A program made the position numbers and the translations under genes. The notes under the pieces were generated by a model. That model searched no databases. It was not told where the DNA came from and worked only from the letters and a program-made list of their open reading frames with translations. Shown one piece after another: positions 1 through 7,408 of a stretch of DNA of 15,869 nucleotides (positions are counted from its first letter, which is position 1; every line of letters starts with the position of its first letter). The stretch is from CAZWEJ01 sp964632435 (GTDB taxonomy: Bacteria > Patescibacteriota > Saccharimonadia > UBA4664 > SCTI01): contig CAZWEJ010000012.1 in assembly GCA_964632435.1 (NCBI GenBank), positions 1 to 15,869 of the forward strand, written 5' to 3'.

Positions 1-1
1 T

Positions 2-490
2 AGGCTTGAGTATTACACCCTTGAAGAGATGGTAAAAATTTTGCAGCGTTCGGCCCGAATTCTTGGGGTTAAGCTTGAAAAAGGAGCGGCCGAAGAAATT
101 GCGAAGCGGTCTCGGTTAACCCCGCGAATTGCAAACAGGCTACTAAAACGCGTTCGTGACTTTGCGCAGGTTCGATACGGTGGAGTAATCACTAAAGACG
201 TGGCAGATGAGGCGCTTGGAATGCTCGAGATCGATTCGTTAGGACTTGATGCCAGCGACCGGAGGTTGCTCAAGGCTATTATTGAAAATTATAGCGGCGG
301 CCCTGTCGGCTTGCAGACTCTAGCCGCGATTTGTTCTGAGGAGCAGTCCACTATTGAAGATGTTTATGAGCCGTTTTTACTTCAACTTGGGCTGCTTGAA
401 AGAACATCAAGGGGACGCAAGGCAACTCGTAAGGCCTACTTGCATCTGGGTGTTGAGCCACCACAGTCGGCTCAATCGACATTGCTATGA
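2..490 (+). CDS. ruvB: RuvB, Holliday junction branch-migration ATPase (3' part only)
   Basis: The open frame enters from the left edge with no start codon, so only the last 162 or so residues are seen. They match the C-terminal third of RuvB. The small AAA+ lid region reads RSARILGV, then LTPRIANRLLKRVRDFA, which contains the sensor-2 arginine region. A winged-helix DNA-binding domain follows, with GGPVGLQTLAA and the DNA-contacting RTSRGRKAT segment before the conserved AYLHLG end. RuvB forms hexameric rings that, with RuvA, drive branch migration of Holliday junctions in recombinational repair. The Walker motifs lie outside the window. The stop TGA overlaps the ATG of the next gene (ATGA at 487-490), so the two are probably translationally coupled. 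The family call is very secure. Confidence 0.97.
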   Translation, partial: RLEYYTLEEMVKILQRSARILGVKLEKGAAEEIAKRSRLTPRIANRLLKRVRDFAQVRYGGVITKDVADEALGMLEIDSLGLDASDRRLLKAIIENYSGGPVGLQTLAAICSEEQSTIEDVYEPFLLQLGLLERTSRGRKATRKAYLHLGVEPPQSAQSTLL

Positions 491-1005
491 GTAGGGGAGT
501 AGTCGAGCCAAGAGGAACGTGGATTGAATTCGGCGGAAGATTTTTTTATTTCGCCACGAATTTTAATTTTCGAAAAAGGGGAGAGGGTAATTACGAAGCA
601 GAAGGGGAGGGGACTTCACTCCCCGATCCCCTACTCTTTCAAAAAAAATCGACTCCCCCTCCCCTACGCCAGTTCCCGGGGTTAGCCGCCCAGAACGGCC
701 CATCCGCAATTGGTTTGATTTCAAAAAATGAATTTTCAAATATTACTTATTATTTTTTTGATGAGCAGGCAGGCGAAACCCTAAAAATGGATGTTTTAAT
801 GAAGGGGAAAGCGGTAAGGCACATACACAAACGTGAATTCAATATTGAGTCTGGGGTAGTCCGAATCAACATAGAAGACAGAAAAGGTAAGAGGGTGGAT
901 TCAAAAAAAATTACTTACTCCCCTACTTCTTTAGACAAAAAGCTTGAGAAGTTAACTGAAATTCGGGATTCAATACAAAAAGAAATCGAACCATTTAGAG
1001 TATAA
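487..1005 (+). CDS. Hypothetical protein coupled to ruvB
   Basis: I do not recognise this 172-residue protein. Its ATG overlaps the ruvB stop as ATGA, which supports it as a real downstream cistron. It has no signal peptide or membrane segment. The first 70 or so residues are low in complexity, rich in Gly, Phe, Arg and Pro (for example RGEGNYEAEGEG and STPPPLRQFPG). They are encoded by DNA full of GGGGAGGGG and CCCCTCCCC runs that form inverted repeats, so a repeat element may have inserted in frame. From about residue 75 on the composition is ordinary. That part has alternating strand-like segments and a charged C-terminal helix (LDKKLEKLTEIRDSIQKEI). Its stop codon lies inside the TATAAT box proposed for the next gene. 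A shorter real gene starting further in is possible, but I saw no good internal start with a ribosome-binding site. Confidence 0.6.
   Translation: MSRGVVEPRGTWIEFGGRFFYFATNFNFRKRGEGNYEAEGEGTSLPDPLLFQKKSTPPPLRQFPGLAAQNGPSAIGLISKNEFSNITYYFFDEQAGETLKMDVLMKGKAVRHIHKREFNIESGVVRINIEDRKGKRVDSKKITYSPTSLDKKLEKLTEIRDSIQKEIEPFRV
491..926. repeat. Cluster of GTAGGGG / CCCCTAC heptamers
   Basis: GTAGGGG occurs at 491-497 and its complement CCCCTAC at 628-634, 661-667 and 920-926, all within one short gene. The outer pair extends to ten bases: GTAGGGGAGT at 491-500 and ACTCCCCTAC at 917-926. About 0.05 such heptamers would be expected by chance in this length, counting both strands. The purpose is unknown. 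The cluster overlaps the hairpin at 604-631. Confidence 0.45.
604..631. repeat. G/C-rich imperfect hairpin inside the hypothetical gene
   Basis: GGGGAGGGGA at 604-613 pairs with TCCCC at 620-624 and TCCCC at 627-631. The loop is CTTCAC and there is a two-base bulge (GA). A second C-rich block (CCCCCTCCCC, about 655-664) could pair with the same G-rich arm instead. The G runs at 578-581, 585-587, 604-607 and 609-612 also fit a loose G-quadruplex pattern with one long loop. This could be a small dispersed palindromic repeat. Confidence 0.55.
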
Positions 1006-1021
1006 TACCTTTGTAAAAGGA
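1001..1021 (+). promoter_or_regulatory. Putative -10 box and ribosome-binding site for the PH-domain gene
   Basis: A perfect TATAAT lies at 1001-1006, overlapping the stop codon of the preceding gene. AAGGA at 1017-1021 sits seven bases before the GTG start at 1029. No convincing -35 box is seen at the usual distance. The ribosome-binding site is solid. The promoter is less so, because read-through from ruvB would also serve. Confidence 0.4.
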
Positions 1022-1028
1022 AAAACTC

Positions 1029-1565
1029 GTGGCCGAAATCAAAGATCTAATAGCAGAAGACGAGAAAATTGTTGAGGTCATTTATCGCCATTGGGTGAGT
1101 GTACTTCCTGCGATGTCAGCTTGGATTTTTGTTTCAATTTTGTCCTTGGTTGGATTTTACTTTCTTGGTTTCTATTCCGATCAAATTAAATCTACGGGCG
1201 CTGCATTCATGGTTCTGTCTGGATTGATACTCCTCTCCGTCATTTTTATCTATGTTTCATATTGGATATATCGCCAGAATCGCTTAATTATCACAGAGGA
1301 AAGCGCATATTTAGTTACCCAGAATACCTTGTTTAGTAGGCAGATTGACCAGTTTGGGTTGCATCGACTTCAAGAGGCGACTGCAAAACAACAAGGATTT
1401 TTTGCCACAGTTATGGATTTTGGAGATGTAGTTGCCGAGACTGCTGGAGATGAGAAGAACATGCTGTTTAAGTATGCGCGCCAACCAAGAGAGTTAGCAG
1501 AAAGAATAATGGATTACCATAAAAAGTATGGAATGGTCGGGAAGGATACTGCCGCCGGAGTTTAA
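1029..1565 (+). CDS. Membrane protein with bacterial PH domain (YdbS/YdbT-like, bPH_2)
   Basis: This 178-residue protein has a short cytoplasmic start, two membrane helices (about residues 22-47 and 58-81) and a cytoplasmic bacterial pleckstrin-homology domain (about 82-165). The PH region carries the family's usual pattern: NRLIITEESAYLV, the switch HRLQEATAKQQGF, then FGDVVAETAG and LFKYARQP. Proteins of this architecture are common in Patescibacteria and Gram-positives. Their function is poorly defined, with membrane or envelope stress roles proposed. The start is GTG with AAGGA seven bases upstream; there is no nearby ATG alternative in frame. Its stop overlaps the stop of the convergent pilus gene in TTAA at 1562-1565, leaving no room for a separate terminator between the two. 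Confidence 0.85.
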   Translation: MAEIKDLIAEDEKIVEVIYRHWVSVLPAMSAWIFVSILSLVGFYFLGFYSDQIKSTGAAFMVLSGLILLSVIFIYVSYWIYRQNRLIITEESAYLVTQNTLFSRQIDQFGLHRLQEATAKQQGFFATVMDFGDVVAETAGDEKNMLFKYARQPRELAERIMDYHKKYGMVGKDTAAGV

Positions 1566-1912
1566 AGTCGGAACGGGTCGTCCTTGCCGGTAACGACTGG
1601 AACTGTTACGTCGCCAGCGGGTGTCAGGCTTTTCAGTTGCTTCATTGTTTCTTGATTAATCTTGAGGCTAGGAGTTTTATGATCTTTTTTGTTTGCTTCC
1701 ATGTAAGCAACATCGGGTTGAACCGATGTGATACGGCTGATCTGGTATGCTGTGTACCCCACTAGTAAAACAATAACTAAGGTTACAGCTGGCCCGCTTA
1801 TCCTTTTTAGCGCAGGCAGCAATAGCTTTGGATCAAAACTACTCAAGCTAAGATTCATGTTTAAGTTCATTTTATTATCAGGCTTAGTTTCGGGTTTCAT
1901 CTCTGGTTTCAT
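1562..1912 (-). CDS. Small single-pass membrane protein in the PilP position of the T4P operon
   Basis: This 116-residue protein has a lysine/proline-rich cytoplasmic start with three KP units (KPEMKPETKPDNK) followed by an Asn/Met/Leu stretch (NLNMNLS). One membrane helix lies at about 39-60, and an external tail of about 55 residues ends in VVTGKDDPFRL. The closing DPF resembles the GR-DPF segment near the start of the PilP fold and the C-terminal segments of other alignment-complex proteins, but no full PilP domain is present. Its ATG overlaps the pilO stop as ATGA, and it is the last gene of the pilMNO set. From position and topology it probably completes the inner-membrane alignment complex. 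It is not a lipoprotein like classical PilP, as no lipobox is visible. Function is inferred from context. Confidence 0.75.
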   Translation of the reverse strand: MKPEMKPETKPDNKMNLNMNLSLSSFDPKLLLPALKRISGPAVTLVIVLLVGYTAYQISRITSVQPDVAYMEANKKDHKTPSLKINQETMKQLKSLTPAGDVTVPVVTGKDDPFRL

Positions 1913-2451
1913 GGTTTTACAAATGCATTTAATGTTATGTCGAAGGTTAGGACACTGCCACTTCCGTTTATCGCAAGTGAGGTTATCGAGGTATAGCGAT
2001 CAAGCTTCTCTTGTTGCATCAAAAACTGTTGAAGCTGCCCATAACTTCCACGCAATTGAAACGTAACTGGAATGGCAAGCACATCACCGGCAGGCACAGT
2101 CTGGCTGGTTGGGCCAGGGGCAGCGGAGGCGGGGAAGGTCAGTGAGTTTAACTGCATTCCGCTGTTTGCGGCGATGTTACGAAGCTGAAGGGCGATCATT
2201 GCTTGTTTCTTTTCGGTTGGGAGAGCATTAAAGATGATGGTTTTGGTTTCTTCTAGCCGCTCGTATTGTCTTTGAAGATCTTCGAGGTCAGAGAGTTTTT
2301 GGTTATTCAACTCAAGATCGGCAAGTCGTTGACTTAGTTGCTTAGTCCCCTCATTTAGCTCCTGGCTTGCGTAGTAGTAGCCGGCTCCACCAAGCAGTAC
2401 CATCGCGCCTAGCATGCCGCAGAGTATAAAGAAGAATCTCTTTGGTCTCAT
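1909..2451 (-). CDS. pilO: PilO-like T4P alignment-complex protein
   Basis: This 180-residue bitopic membrane protein has a short basic N-terminus, a membrane helix at about 6-28, a coiled coil at about 30-75 and a C-terminal domain at about 80-180 with the PilO ferredoxin-like pattern. Characteristic segments are FNALPTEKK, IAANSGMQLNSL and the strand-helix unit FQLRGSYGQLQQFLMQQEKL. PilO pairs with PilN in the periplasm or outer face of the membrane and links the cytoplasmic PilM-PilB machinery to the growing pilus. It overlaps pilN by four bases upstream and the small membrane-protein gene by four bases downstream. Length is slightly short for the family, near 200 residues. The call is confident from fold pattern plus gene order. 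Confidence 0.9.
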   Translation of the reverse strand: MRPKRFFFILCGMLGAMVLLGGAGYYYASQELNEGTKQLSQRLADLELNNQKLSDLEDLQRQYERLEETKTIIFNALPTEKKQAMIALQLRNIAANSGMQLNSLTFPASAAPGPTSQTVPAGDVLAIPVTFQLRGSYGQLQQFLMQQEKLDRYTSITSLAINGSGSVLTFDITLNAFVKP

Positions 2452-3002
2452 TTGGCCTGTCCCTGATTAAATGCAAAGGAGACTGTGACTGTATATGTGC
2501 CATCGCTATTCTGGGCTTCTGGGCCTTGAATGCTCTCTATATCGGCGGCACTAATTCTGGCCGATTTAGAAATCCCCTCTCGCACGCTGGTTGCCGTTTT
2601 GTAATCAACGGCCTTAACCTTTATCTGGACTGGCGCCTTATCGTTGCCGGTTAGTGTAAGGGATGTGATGGCAGTACCCTGTGGGATGTTCTTGGCAAGG
2701 TCATCAAGCAGTACAGAGAACTTGGCCTGATCCTTCTGAATCTTTTGGATCGAAACGATACGAGCGTTTAAAGTCTTGGCTGTATTCTCAAGCTCTTTGT
2801 TTTTTGCAATTTGAGCTTCTTTTTCTTGAATTTGAAGTGAGACACTATCGATTTGACTATTGAGGTATAGCCGGGCCGCCATCAGTGCACCAGCAAGGAT
2901 TACCATAACCGCTCCAACAAGAACGGTGTAGTGGAGAAGCACTGCATTACGCTTTGAATAAATAATCTCTTGCTTTATATCTGGAGGCAGCAGGTTGATC
3001 AT
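2448..3002 (-). CDS. pilN: PilN-like T4P alignment-complex protein
   Basis: This 184-residue protein begins with MINLLPPDIK, the conserved INLLP peptide by which PilN docks into the groove of PilM. A membrane helix follows at about 25-47, a coiled coil at about 50-90, and an extracytoplasmic ferredoxin-like domain contains LLDDLAKNIPQGTAITSLTL. PilN heterodimerises with PilO. Its ATG overlaps the pilM stop as ATGA, and its own stop overlaps the pilO ATG in the same way, so equimolar coupled synthesis of the complex is likely. This is a very secure call because the docking motif, topology and neighbours agree. Confidence 0.94.
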   Translation of the reverse strand: MINLLPPDIKQEIIYSKRNAVLLHYTVLVGAVMVILAGALMAARLYLNSQIDSVSLQIQEKEAQIAKNKELENTAKTLNARIVSIQKIQKDQAKFSVLLDDLAKNIPQGTAITSLTLTGNDKAPVQIKVKAVDYKTATSVREGISKSARISAADIESIQGPEAQNSDGTYTVTVSFAFNQGQAK

Positions 3003-4054
3003 AGTAGGCCTCGCAGTGCTAATCCAATAGCCGTGGCGTACATTGGCGCTTCGTGATTATCGCTTTGCTGGCTGTTCTTTAGTTCGATGTTTCTCCAAGG
3101 GTCCGCGACCGTTAATGGCAGCCCAACCTCGCGAGTATAGTATTCTGCCAAGCCGGGCATACTTGCAGTGCCACCAGAAATAACCATTGCTTTTACTTGT
3201 CGACCCTCGCCGCGATCTTGATAGAACTTAACAACCCTTTTGGCTTCTTTTGCAACCGCTTCAAGCTGTGGCCTTAATGCTTCCTCGACATTATCGTGGA
3301 ATCCGCTCTGAGCGATGCCGAATTTAATTTTTATTTCGTTTGCTTGATCGGACTTTACGCCTAGTGCTTTAACTAAAGTATCGGTATACGTCTCTCCACC
3401 AATAGGCACCGTTCCTGTTAAGGGTATGAATTTATCATAGATTGTAAGGTCAGATGTTATTGACCCGACATCCATTACCAACGTACTACCCCCAGCATCT
3501 CCAGAGTGGAGAAGAGCTCTGACTACGGCGGTCATACTCCCTTCAATGGCGCCAATTTCTAAACCAAGCTTGTCGAATAGCTTGATGTAAGAATCGATTA
3601 TTGCCCTAGGTGCCGCCATCATCAATACATCAATATGCCCCTCTGGACCAGGTGTGTTGTTAATAATTTCGTAATCAACATATAGATCGGTTATGGGAAC
3701 GGGAACATACTGCTCAACCTCGTAGTGAACCGCCTGGCCAAGATCGGCATCGTTCATGTGAGGGAGTTGAAGCGTTCTCGTGAATAGCTTTGATGCGGGA
3801 AGACCTACAATTGCTCTGCGTGAGGTAAGTCGACCATAACTCAACTTCTGCAACATTGGCTTGATGGCGGTTGCCAGCTCATCAGGGTCTACAACGATTC
3901 CCTCAACTACTGCTTCGCGGGGGAAATAGGCATAGCCGTAGCCTTGCAGAGCAGTTTTGCTACCAGACTTTTTGAGCTGCACAATTTTTACAGTATGCGT
4001 CCCGATGTCGAAACCAAATTGTGGTGTTTCTTTATAGATAAGCGGTATACGCAC
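2999..4054 (-). CDS. pilM: PilM, actin-like cytoplasmic ATPase of the T4P alignment complex
   Basis: This protein of about 351 residues has the FtsA/actin fold of PilM. The first phosphate loop is FGFDIGTHTVKIVQL near the N-terminus, the second is MDVGSITSDLTIY at about 194-206, and the adenosine motif VISGGTASMPGLAEY lies at about 291-305. It binds the N-terminal peptide of PilN and couples the cytoplasmic motor to the membrane complex. I chose the GTG at 4054 because AGAGG at 4060-4064 lies five bases before it. The GTG at 4060, two codons upstream, is in frame but lies within that ribosome-binding site. It is separated from pilX by a gap carrying a good extended -10 box, so pilMNO and the fourth gene can be transcribed on their own. 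Confidence 0.95.
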   Translation of the reverse strand: MRIPLIYKETPQFGFDIGTHTVKIVQLKKSGSKTALQGYGYAYFPREAVVEGIVVDPDELATAIKPMLQKLSYGRLTSRRAIVGLPASKLFTRTLQLPHMNDADLGQAVHYEVEQYVPVPITDLYVDYEIINNTPGPEGHIDVLMMAAPRAIIDSYIKLFDKLGLEIGAIEGSMTAVVRALLHSGDAGGSTLVMDVGSITSDLTIYDKFIPLTGTVPIGGETYTDTLVKALGVKSDQANEIKIKFGIAQSGFHDNVEEALRPQLEAVAKEAKRVVKFYQDRGEGRQVKAMVISGGTASMPGLAEYYTREVGLPLTVADPWRNIELKNSQQSDNHEAPMYATAIGLALRGLL

Positions 4055-4079
4055 ACCCACCTCTAAGCATTACCAGTTT

Positions 4080-4088
4080 AGTATAGCA
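4080..4088 (-). promoter_or_regulatory. Extended -10 promoter for pilM-pilN-pilO
   Basis: Reading the minus strand, TTTGCTATACT lies just upstream of pilM. Its hexamer TATACT (4085-4080) matches five of six bases of TATAAT and is preceded by the TGC of an extended -10. No clear -35 is visible, which is common with extended -10 promoters. The predicted start of transcription, near 4073, leaves a leader of about 20 bases containing the AGAGG ribosome-binding site. The gap between pilX and pilM is otherwise empty. Confidence 0.55.
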
Positions 4089-4111
4089 AAGCCCACCTAT
4101 TAAATCGATGA

Positions 4112-5470
4112 TTATGGGGAATATAGCTGCTCCCTCCAATTTAATATCGTGTAGTTTCCGGTTGTTGGGAACATAGGTGGTGGCGCATAGACTAAATGTT
4201 CGTCAAAATTGTATTGAGTGATTGGGAATCCCCTACAATAACTACCACATCCAGTAACCTTGAACCCATACTCATTTTGGTACTGGGCGATTGACCCGTA
4301 TAGGGTGAAGGAGGTCTTTAGCGGCCCATTGTCGGTGTCGTATCCAACGCTTCCAAACTGAGCGAGAAGGGCGGCATCAACCGTCATCGTGTTTGGAGCA
4401 TACCTTGGGACAAAAACATCGTTTTGAGCAATTAATCCAATTACATTCGATCCGTCCTGCGAGGCGTAGTCGAGGCTTCCAGTAATTCTAATATTTCTAC
4501 GTTGGCTGGGATTATCGGGTAGTCTTGCAGCCGCTACAGTTATTCGCCCTTTGTAACCGGCGCCTCCGCCGGAGCCACCGCTAACCCAGACGTTTTCGGC
4601 TGAAAATACTATCCCGTTTGATGGAGCAGCTTGGTTCCTGATGAAGGTTGTGTTTATCCCATTGGTTCCTTCACTGTTGACGCGGTATAGGTCAAACGAG
4701 CCAGAATTATCGTATCTAAATCTAATATTCCATCCGATACCTCCTGACGACCCAAGGTAGACCCCGCCGTTCTGCGACCTTGTTCTTAGATCACTAAAGT
4801 TGGCGGTTACTTGGTTGAAGTTGACTGTTGGTACAGGGAATTGCCACTGGCTACTGGGTCCACCTGTACCCCAGACCCCAGCATGATTGCCTGAGCCATC
4901 ATTGTACGTTGCCTGGCCAGCTGTAACCGGCCCGTTATTGGTTCCGTTAAATTCAATACCTACATTCGAGTGAACCGGCCCGGTGGTTGTAGAGTCTGAC
5001 GAGAATCTCATCTGGGTATTGGACAGAAATATATAGTTTGAGAATGAAGGCTGGCCTATCTGCGCAAGAATAGTCCTTGTGCCCTTTATCCCATCTACCT
5101 TGCCAACAGATTGAATAGTTGTAATAGTTGATCCGGATGTTGGGGGAGTGATTGTAAGAGTGTAGGTACCTATTTTTCGACCACTGGAGTCTTTGTAATC
5201 GTGTACGTAGGGTCCATAAGGAGGGTTGGTTGGCGTTGTGTTGCCGTCTCGGTAGTCCGAGCTATCGTGGGATAAATGCCAAAGGTAGTAATTGATGCCA
5301 GCTTCTGCAACTTGGAGTGCAGTTTCGGACCTTTGCTGATGGGACGCAAAACGAATGTTCATAATTGTGACAGTCGCAATAGCGACACCCATTGCACCAA
5401 ACATCATTATCAACCCGATTACTAGCGGGATAGAAAAACCGCCCGAGTTTTTTAGAAATTTGAAACTCAT
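4112..5470 (-). CDS. Large PilX-like minor pilin with extended C-terminal domain
   Basis: This 452-residue protein has a PilX-type N-terminus: a short basic leader, the candidate cleavage site GG|FSIP near residue 11, a membrane helix at about 12-36, and the PilX signature AEAGINYYLW. Position +5 after cleavage is Leu, not Glu, as is usual for PilX/GspK tip proteins. Typical PilX is under 200 residues. Here about 380 residues follow, rich in Gly, Asn, Ser and Thr, with repeating strand-like units such as TGPVHSNVGIEFNG and NNGPVTAGQATYNDG. These look like the DUF4900-type or beta-helical surface domains of bacterial PilX-like proteins. Two cysteines (CGSYC, near residue 410) could form a disulfide. 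It probably sits at the pilus tip. Its ATG overlaps the pilW stop (ATGA). Confidence 0.85.
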   Translation of the reverse strand: MSFKFLKNSGGFSIPLVIGLIMMFGAMGVAIATVTIMNIRFASHQQRSETALQVAEAGINYYLWHLSHDSSDYRDGNTTPTNPPYGPYVHDYKDSSGRKIGTYTLTITPPTSGSTITTIQSVGKVDGIKGTRTILAQIGQPSFSNYIFLSNTQMRFSSDSTTTGPVHSNVGIEFNGTNNGPVTAGQATYNDGSGNHAGVWGTGGPSSQWQFPVPTVNFNQVTANFSDLRTRSQNGGVYLGSSGGIGWNIRFRYDNSGSFDLYRVNSEGTNGINTTFIRNQAAPSNGIVFSAENVWVSGGSGGGAGYKGRITVAAARLPDNPSQRRNIRITGSLDYASQDGSNVIGLIAQNDVFVPRYAPNTMTVDAALLAQFGSVGYDTDNGPLKTSFTLYGSIAQYQNEYGFKVTGCGSYCRGFPITQYNFDEHLVYAPPPMFPTTGNYTILNWREQLYSP

Positions 5471-6051
5471 AGATTGACCTTCTTGTTTCTGAGCGTAACA
5501 ACTGTTTTAGTGCTGATCGGTTTTTCAAGAATTGTAGGCTTAGGATTTATGGCCATCTCCAGCCCAATCTGCTTTATTTGGGTTATCGCAAATGAACCAG
5601 TTAATTGATTTCCTGATGCATCAAAGTAGGTAAATATTGGGGTAGAGCCCATACTCAAGTAGTCTTGCAATACTGATACTTCTTCATCGGCTTGGTTGTA
5701 GGTGTAGTTAGGGGCAGAGCCAGTAGGAGGGATGACTCCAACCATCAATTTATTTCCATTCTTAAAATATCGAATCTTCTTAACGACAGCATCATTAGGT
5801 GAAAAATATCCGTAAATTGTAAGCGTGTTAGATTGAGCATCAACTACATCTGTAGTACCTCTTATAACTTTTGAAACTCTATTTAGCGTATTTGAAAGAT
5901 CCACAGCAGCTCTACTTTGGTGGTCAAGGTATTGATACCCCCGGGAACTGCTTACAACAAAACCCACAATAGTAAGGGTCATCATTCCTGTAATGCCAAT
6001 GACAAATATTAGCTCCAGAAGTGTGTATCCGCTCTCTTTACGGAGCCACAT
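5467..6051 (-). CDS. PilW/GspJ-like minor prepilin
   Basis: This 194-residue prepilin has a canonical class III signal: an eight-residue leader MWLRKESG, then YTLLELIFVIGITGMM, with Gly at -1 and Glu at +5. The hydrophobic helix runs to about residue 30, followed by an amphipathic helix (RAAVDLSNTLNRVSKVI) and a beta-rich domain. Features such as RYFKNGNKLMVGV and FTYFDASGNQL are frequent in PilW/GspJ-type minor pilins. It should be processed by a prepilin peptidase that is not encoded here. A very strong ribosome-binding site (AGGAGGGAGG on the minus strand, six bases from the ATG) supports the start. The gene overlaps the preceding prepilin gene by 14 bases and the next by four. Confidence 0.9.
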   Translation of the reverse strand: MWLRKESGYTLLELIFVIGITGMMTLTIVGFVVSSSRGYQYLDHQSRAAVDLSNTLNRVSKVIRGTTDVVDAQSNTLTIYGYFSPNDAVVKKIRYFKNGNKLMVGVIPPTGSAPNYTYNQADEEVSVLQDYLSMGSTPIFTYFDASGNQLTGSFAITQIKQIGLEMAINPKPTILEKPISTKTVVTLRNKKVNL

Positions 6052-7408
6052 AGAAGCCTCCCTCCTGCACGATTGTTCCAGTGCCGGTAGTGACTACCAC
6101 ATTCCAGGTCCCCGGTGGTGCTGAAGATAGATTGAGGTTTGCAGTAATGCTGCTCCCAGAGCCAGTTACGCCGGTGCCAACGATGTCGGTTTCACCAGAT
6201 TTCTGCAATTTAACTGTAGCGCCAGTCAGATTAGCGCCATTGATGGTAATCGATGAACTTGGATTGCCTGTTGTTTCGGTATCGGGACTTACTGAGGTAA
6301 TTCTTGGCCACGATCCATTTGTGGTTAACACCAGTTTGAGTGTCGGAGTCGTGTTTGGATCCACGGAATATGGCTGATAAGGAGATGAACTGGCAATCAA
6401 ATATCCTCCACCAACAGATATGGTATAGCTGTCCCATGGGATGGTTCCAAAGACAGCCTGCCCATTTGAGTCAGCATTCGCTGCTCGAGTAGTTTTTGCA
6501 ACATTCGGGTTAGTGAATGTCAGTTTACTGCTAGTGATAGTTATAGGTACGTTTGAAATAGGGTTGCCAGATGTATCGATGGCATTGACGGTTAGGCTTG
6601 ATGTCCTGTCAATCGATAGGGTCACATCGGTTATTTGTTGGACAAGAACATTCGGGTTGATAAGTACAGGTGTTTGACTCCCGGCCGGGTCGGCCATAGT
6701 TTCGTCTGAGCTATATCCAGACTTTGTGACGGTTATTTTATATCGGTGAGCACTGTCTGGAGGAAGCTTGGGTATGACAAGTAATCCATTAGCATCTGTT
6801 GTCGAGTTTAAGTTAAGGGCGGGCGTAAGGCTTGCGTTTGTTATATTAACCGTTGCAGCTTCAACTGGTTGGCCGTTTGCATCCAGCACTTTAATCCTAA
6901 GAATGCCTGTGTTTGTTGCCGTTTCGGCTGCTTTACCGGAAATATTTGTCGAAAGCATGGCAGCTAGTCGATTATCGTTCACGGTATAGACCTTTACTTC
7001 TGCCTGCTTGTAGTCATAGCTGTACAAATCAACCGGTTTGCTCGGGATTGTTCCTTCGGCATTTCCATCAAATGGATCATCGACGAACTTTATTCGTATG
7101 TTGATTCTGAACTTAATATTATTTCTGGTTATCTCTTGGTTATCGGCTATGCTTCCACCAGGGTAAATGTCGCCATTCTGCGTTGCCAGTGAATCATAGG
7201 GGAGATCACGCAAGTATTCCATTTTTTCGTTCGCTATTGCTAGGGCGGCACTTCTGCTATTCCCCAATCTTAATGAGAGAATGTTTGTTGAAAAAAGTGA
7301 CACCGCTGAGATCACAATTATAGCAACCATAACCATTGCGATAACGGATTCTAGAAGGGTGAAGCCACGCTGATTATTTAGTTTTGGCGTATGGCTTTGA
7401 CGTAACAC
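6038..7408 (-). CDS. Large PilV-like minor prepilin with tandem Ig-like modules and a TIG domain
   Basis: I place the start at the GTG at 7408, with GGAG six bases upstream. This gives a 456-residue protein with a normal 15-residue leader ending QRG and a canonical cleavage site before FTLLESVIAMV (Glu at +5). The longer frame from an ATG at 7495 would add 29 unlikely residues and overlap the upstream pilin gene by 122 bases. After the pilin helix and a PilV-type region (ANEKMEYLRDLPYDSL), there are two carboxypeptidase-regulatory-like modules. The first starts at GILRIKVLDANGQPV and the second at SSLTVNAIDTSGNPIS. A C-terminal IPT/TIG fold follows, from PRITSVSPDTETTG to the end. Such modules bind surfaces or act as stalks. 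It is a strong candidate pilus-tip adhesin. Standard PilV is about 160-200 residues. Confidence 0.88.
   Translation of the reverse strand: MLRQSHTPKLNNQRGFTLLESVIAMVMVAIIVISAVSLFSTNILSLRLGNSRSAALAIANEKMEYLRDLPYDSLATQNGDIYPGGSIADNQEITRNNIKFRINIRIKFVDDPFDGNAEGTIPSKPVDLYSYDYKQAEVKVYTVNDNRLAAMLSTNISGKAAETATNTGILRIKVLDANGQPVEAATVNITNASLTPALNLNSTTDANGLLVIPKLPPDSAHRYKITVTKSGYSSDETMADPAGSQTPVLINPNVLVQQITDVTLSIDRTSSLTVNAIDTSGNPISNVPITITSSKLTFTNPNVAKTTRAANADSNGQAVFGTIPWDSYTISVGGGYLIASSSPYQPYSVDPNTTPTLKLVLTTNGSWPRITSVSPDTETTGNPSSSITINGANLTGATVKLQKSGETDIVGTGVTGSGSSITANLNLSSAPPGTWNVVVTTGTGTIVQEGGFYVAP

Noticed and set aside
578..612. G-quadruplex as a firm feature
   Set aside because: Four G runs are present, but one loop is 16 bases long and the same bases form a better ordinary hairpin, so I mention it only as a possibility.
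1728..2654. Plus-strand frames over the pilO/pilN region (1728-2066 and 2442-2654)
   Set aside because: They are shadows of well-identified minus-strand pilus genes, with no homology-like motifs and no upstream signals.
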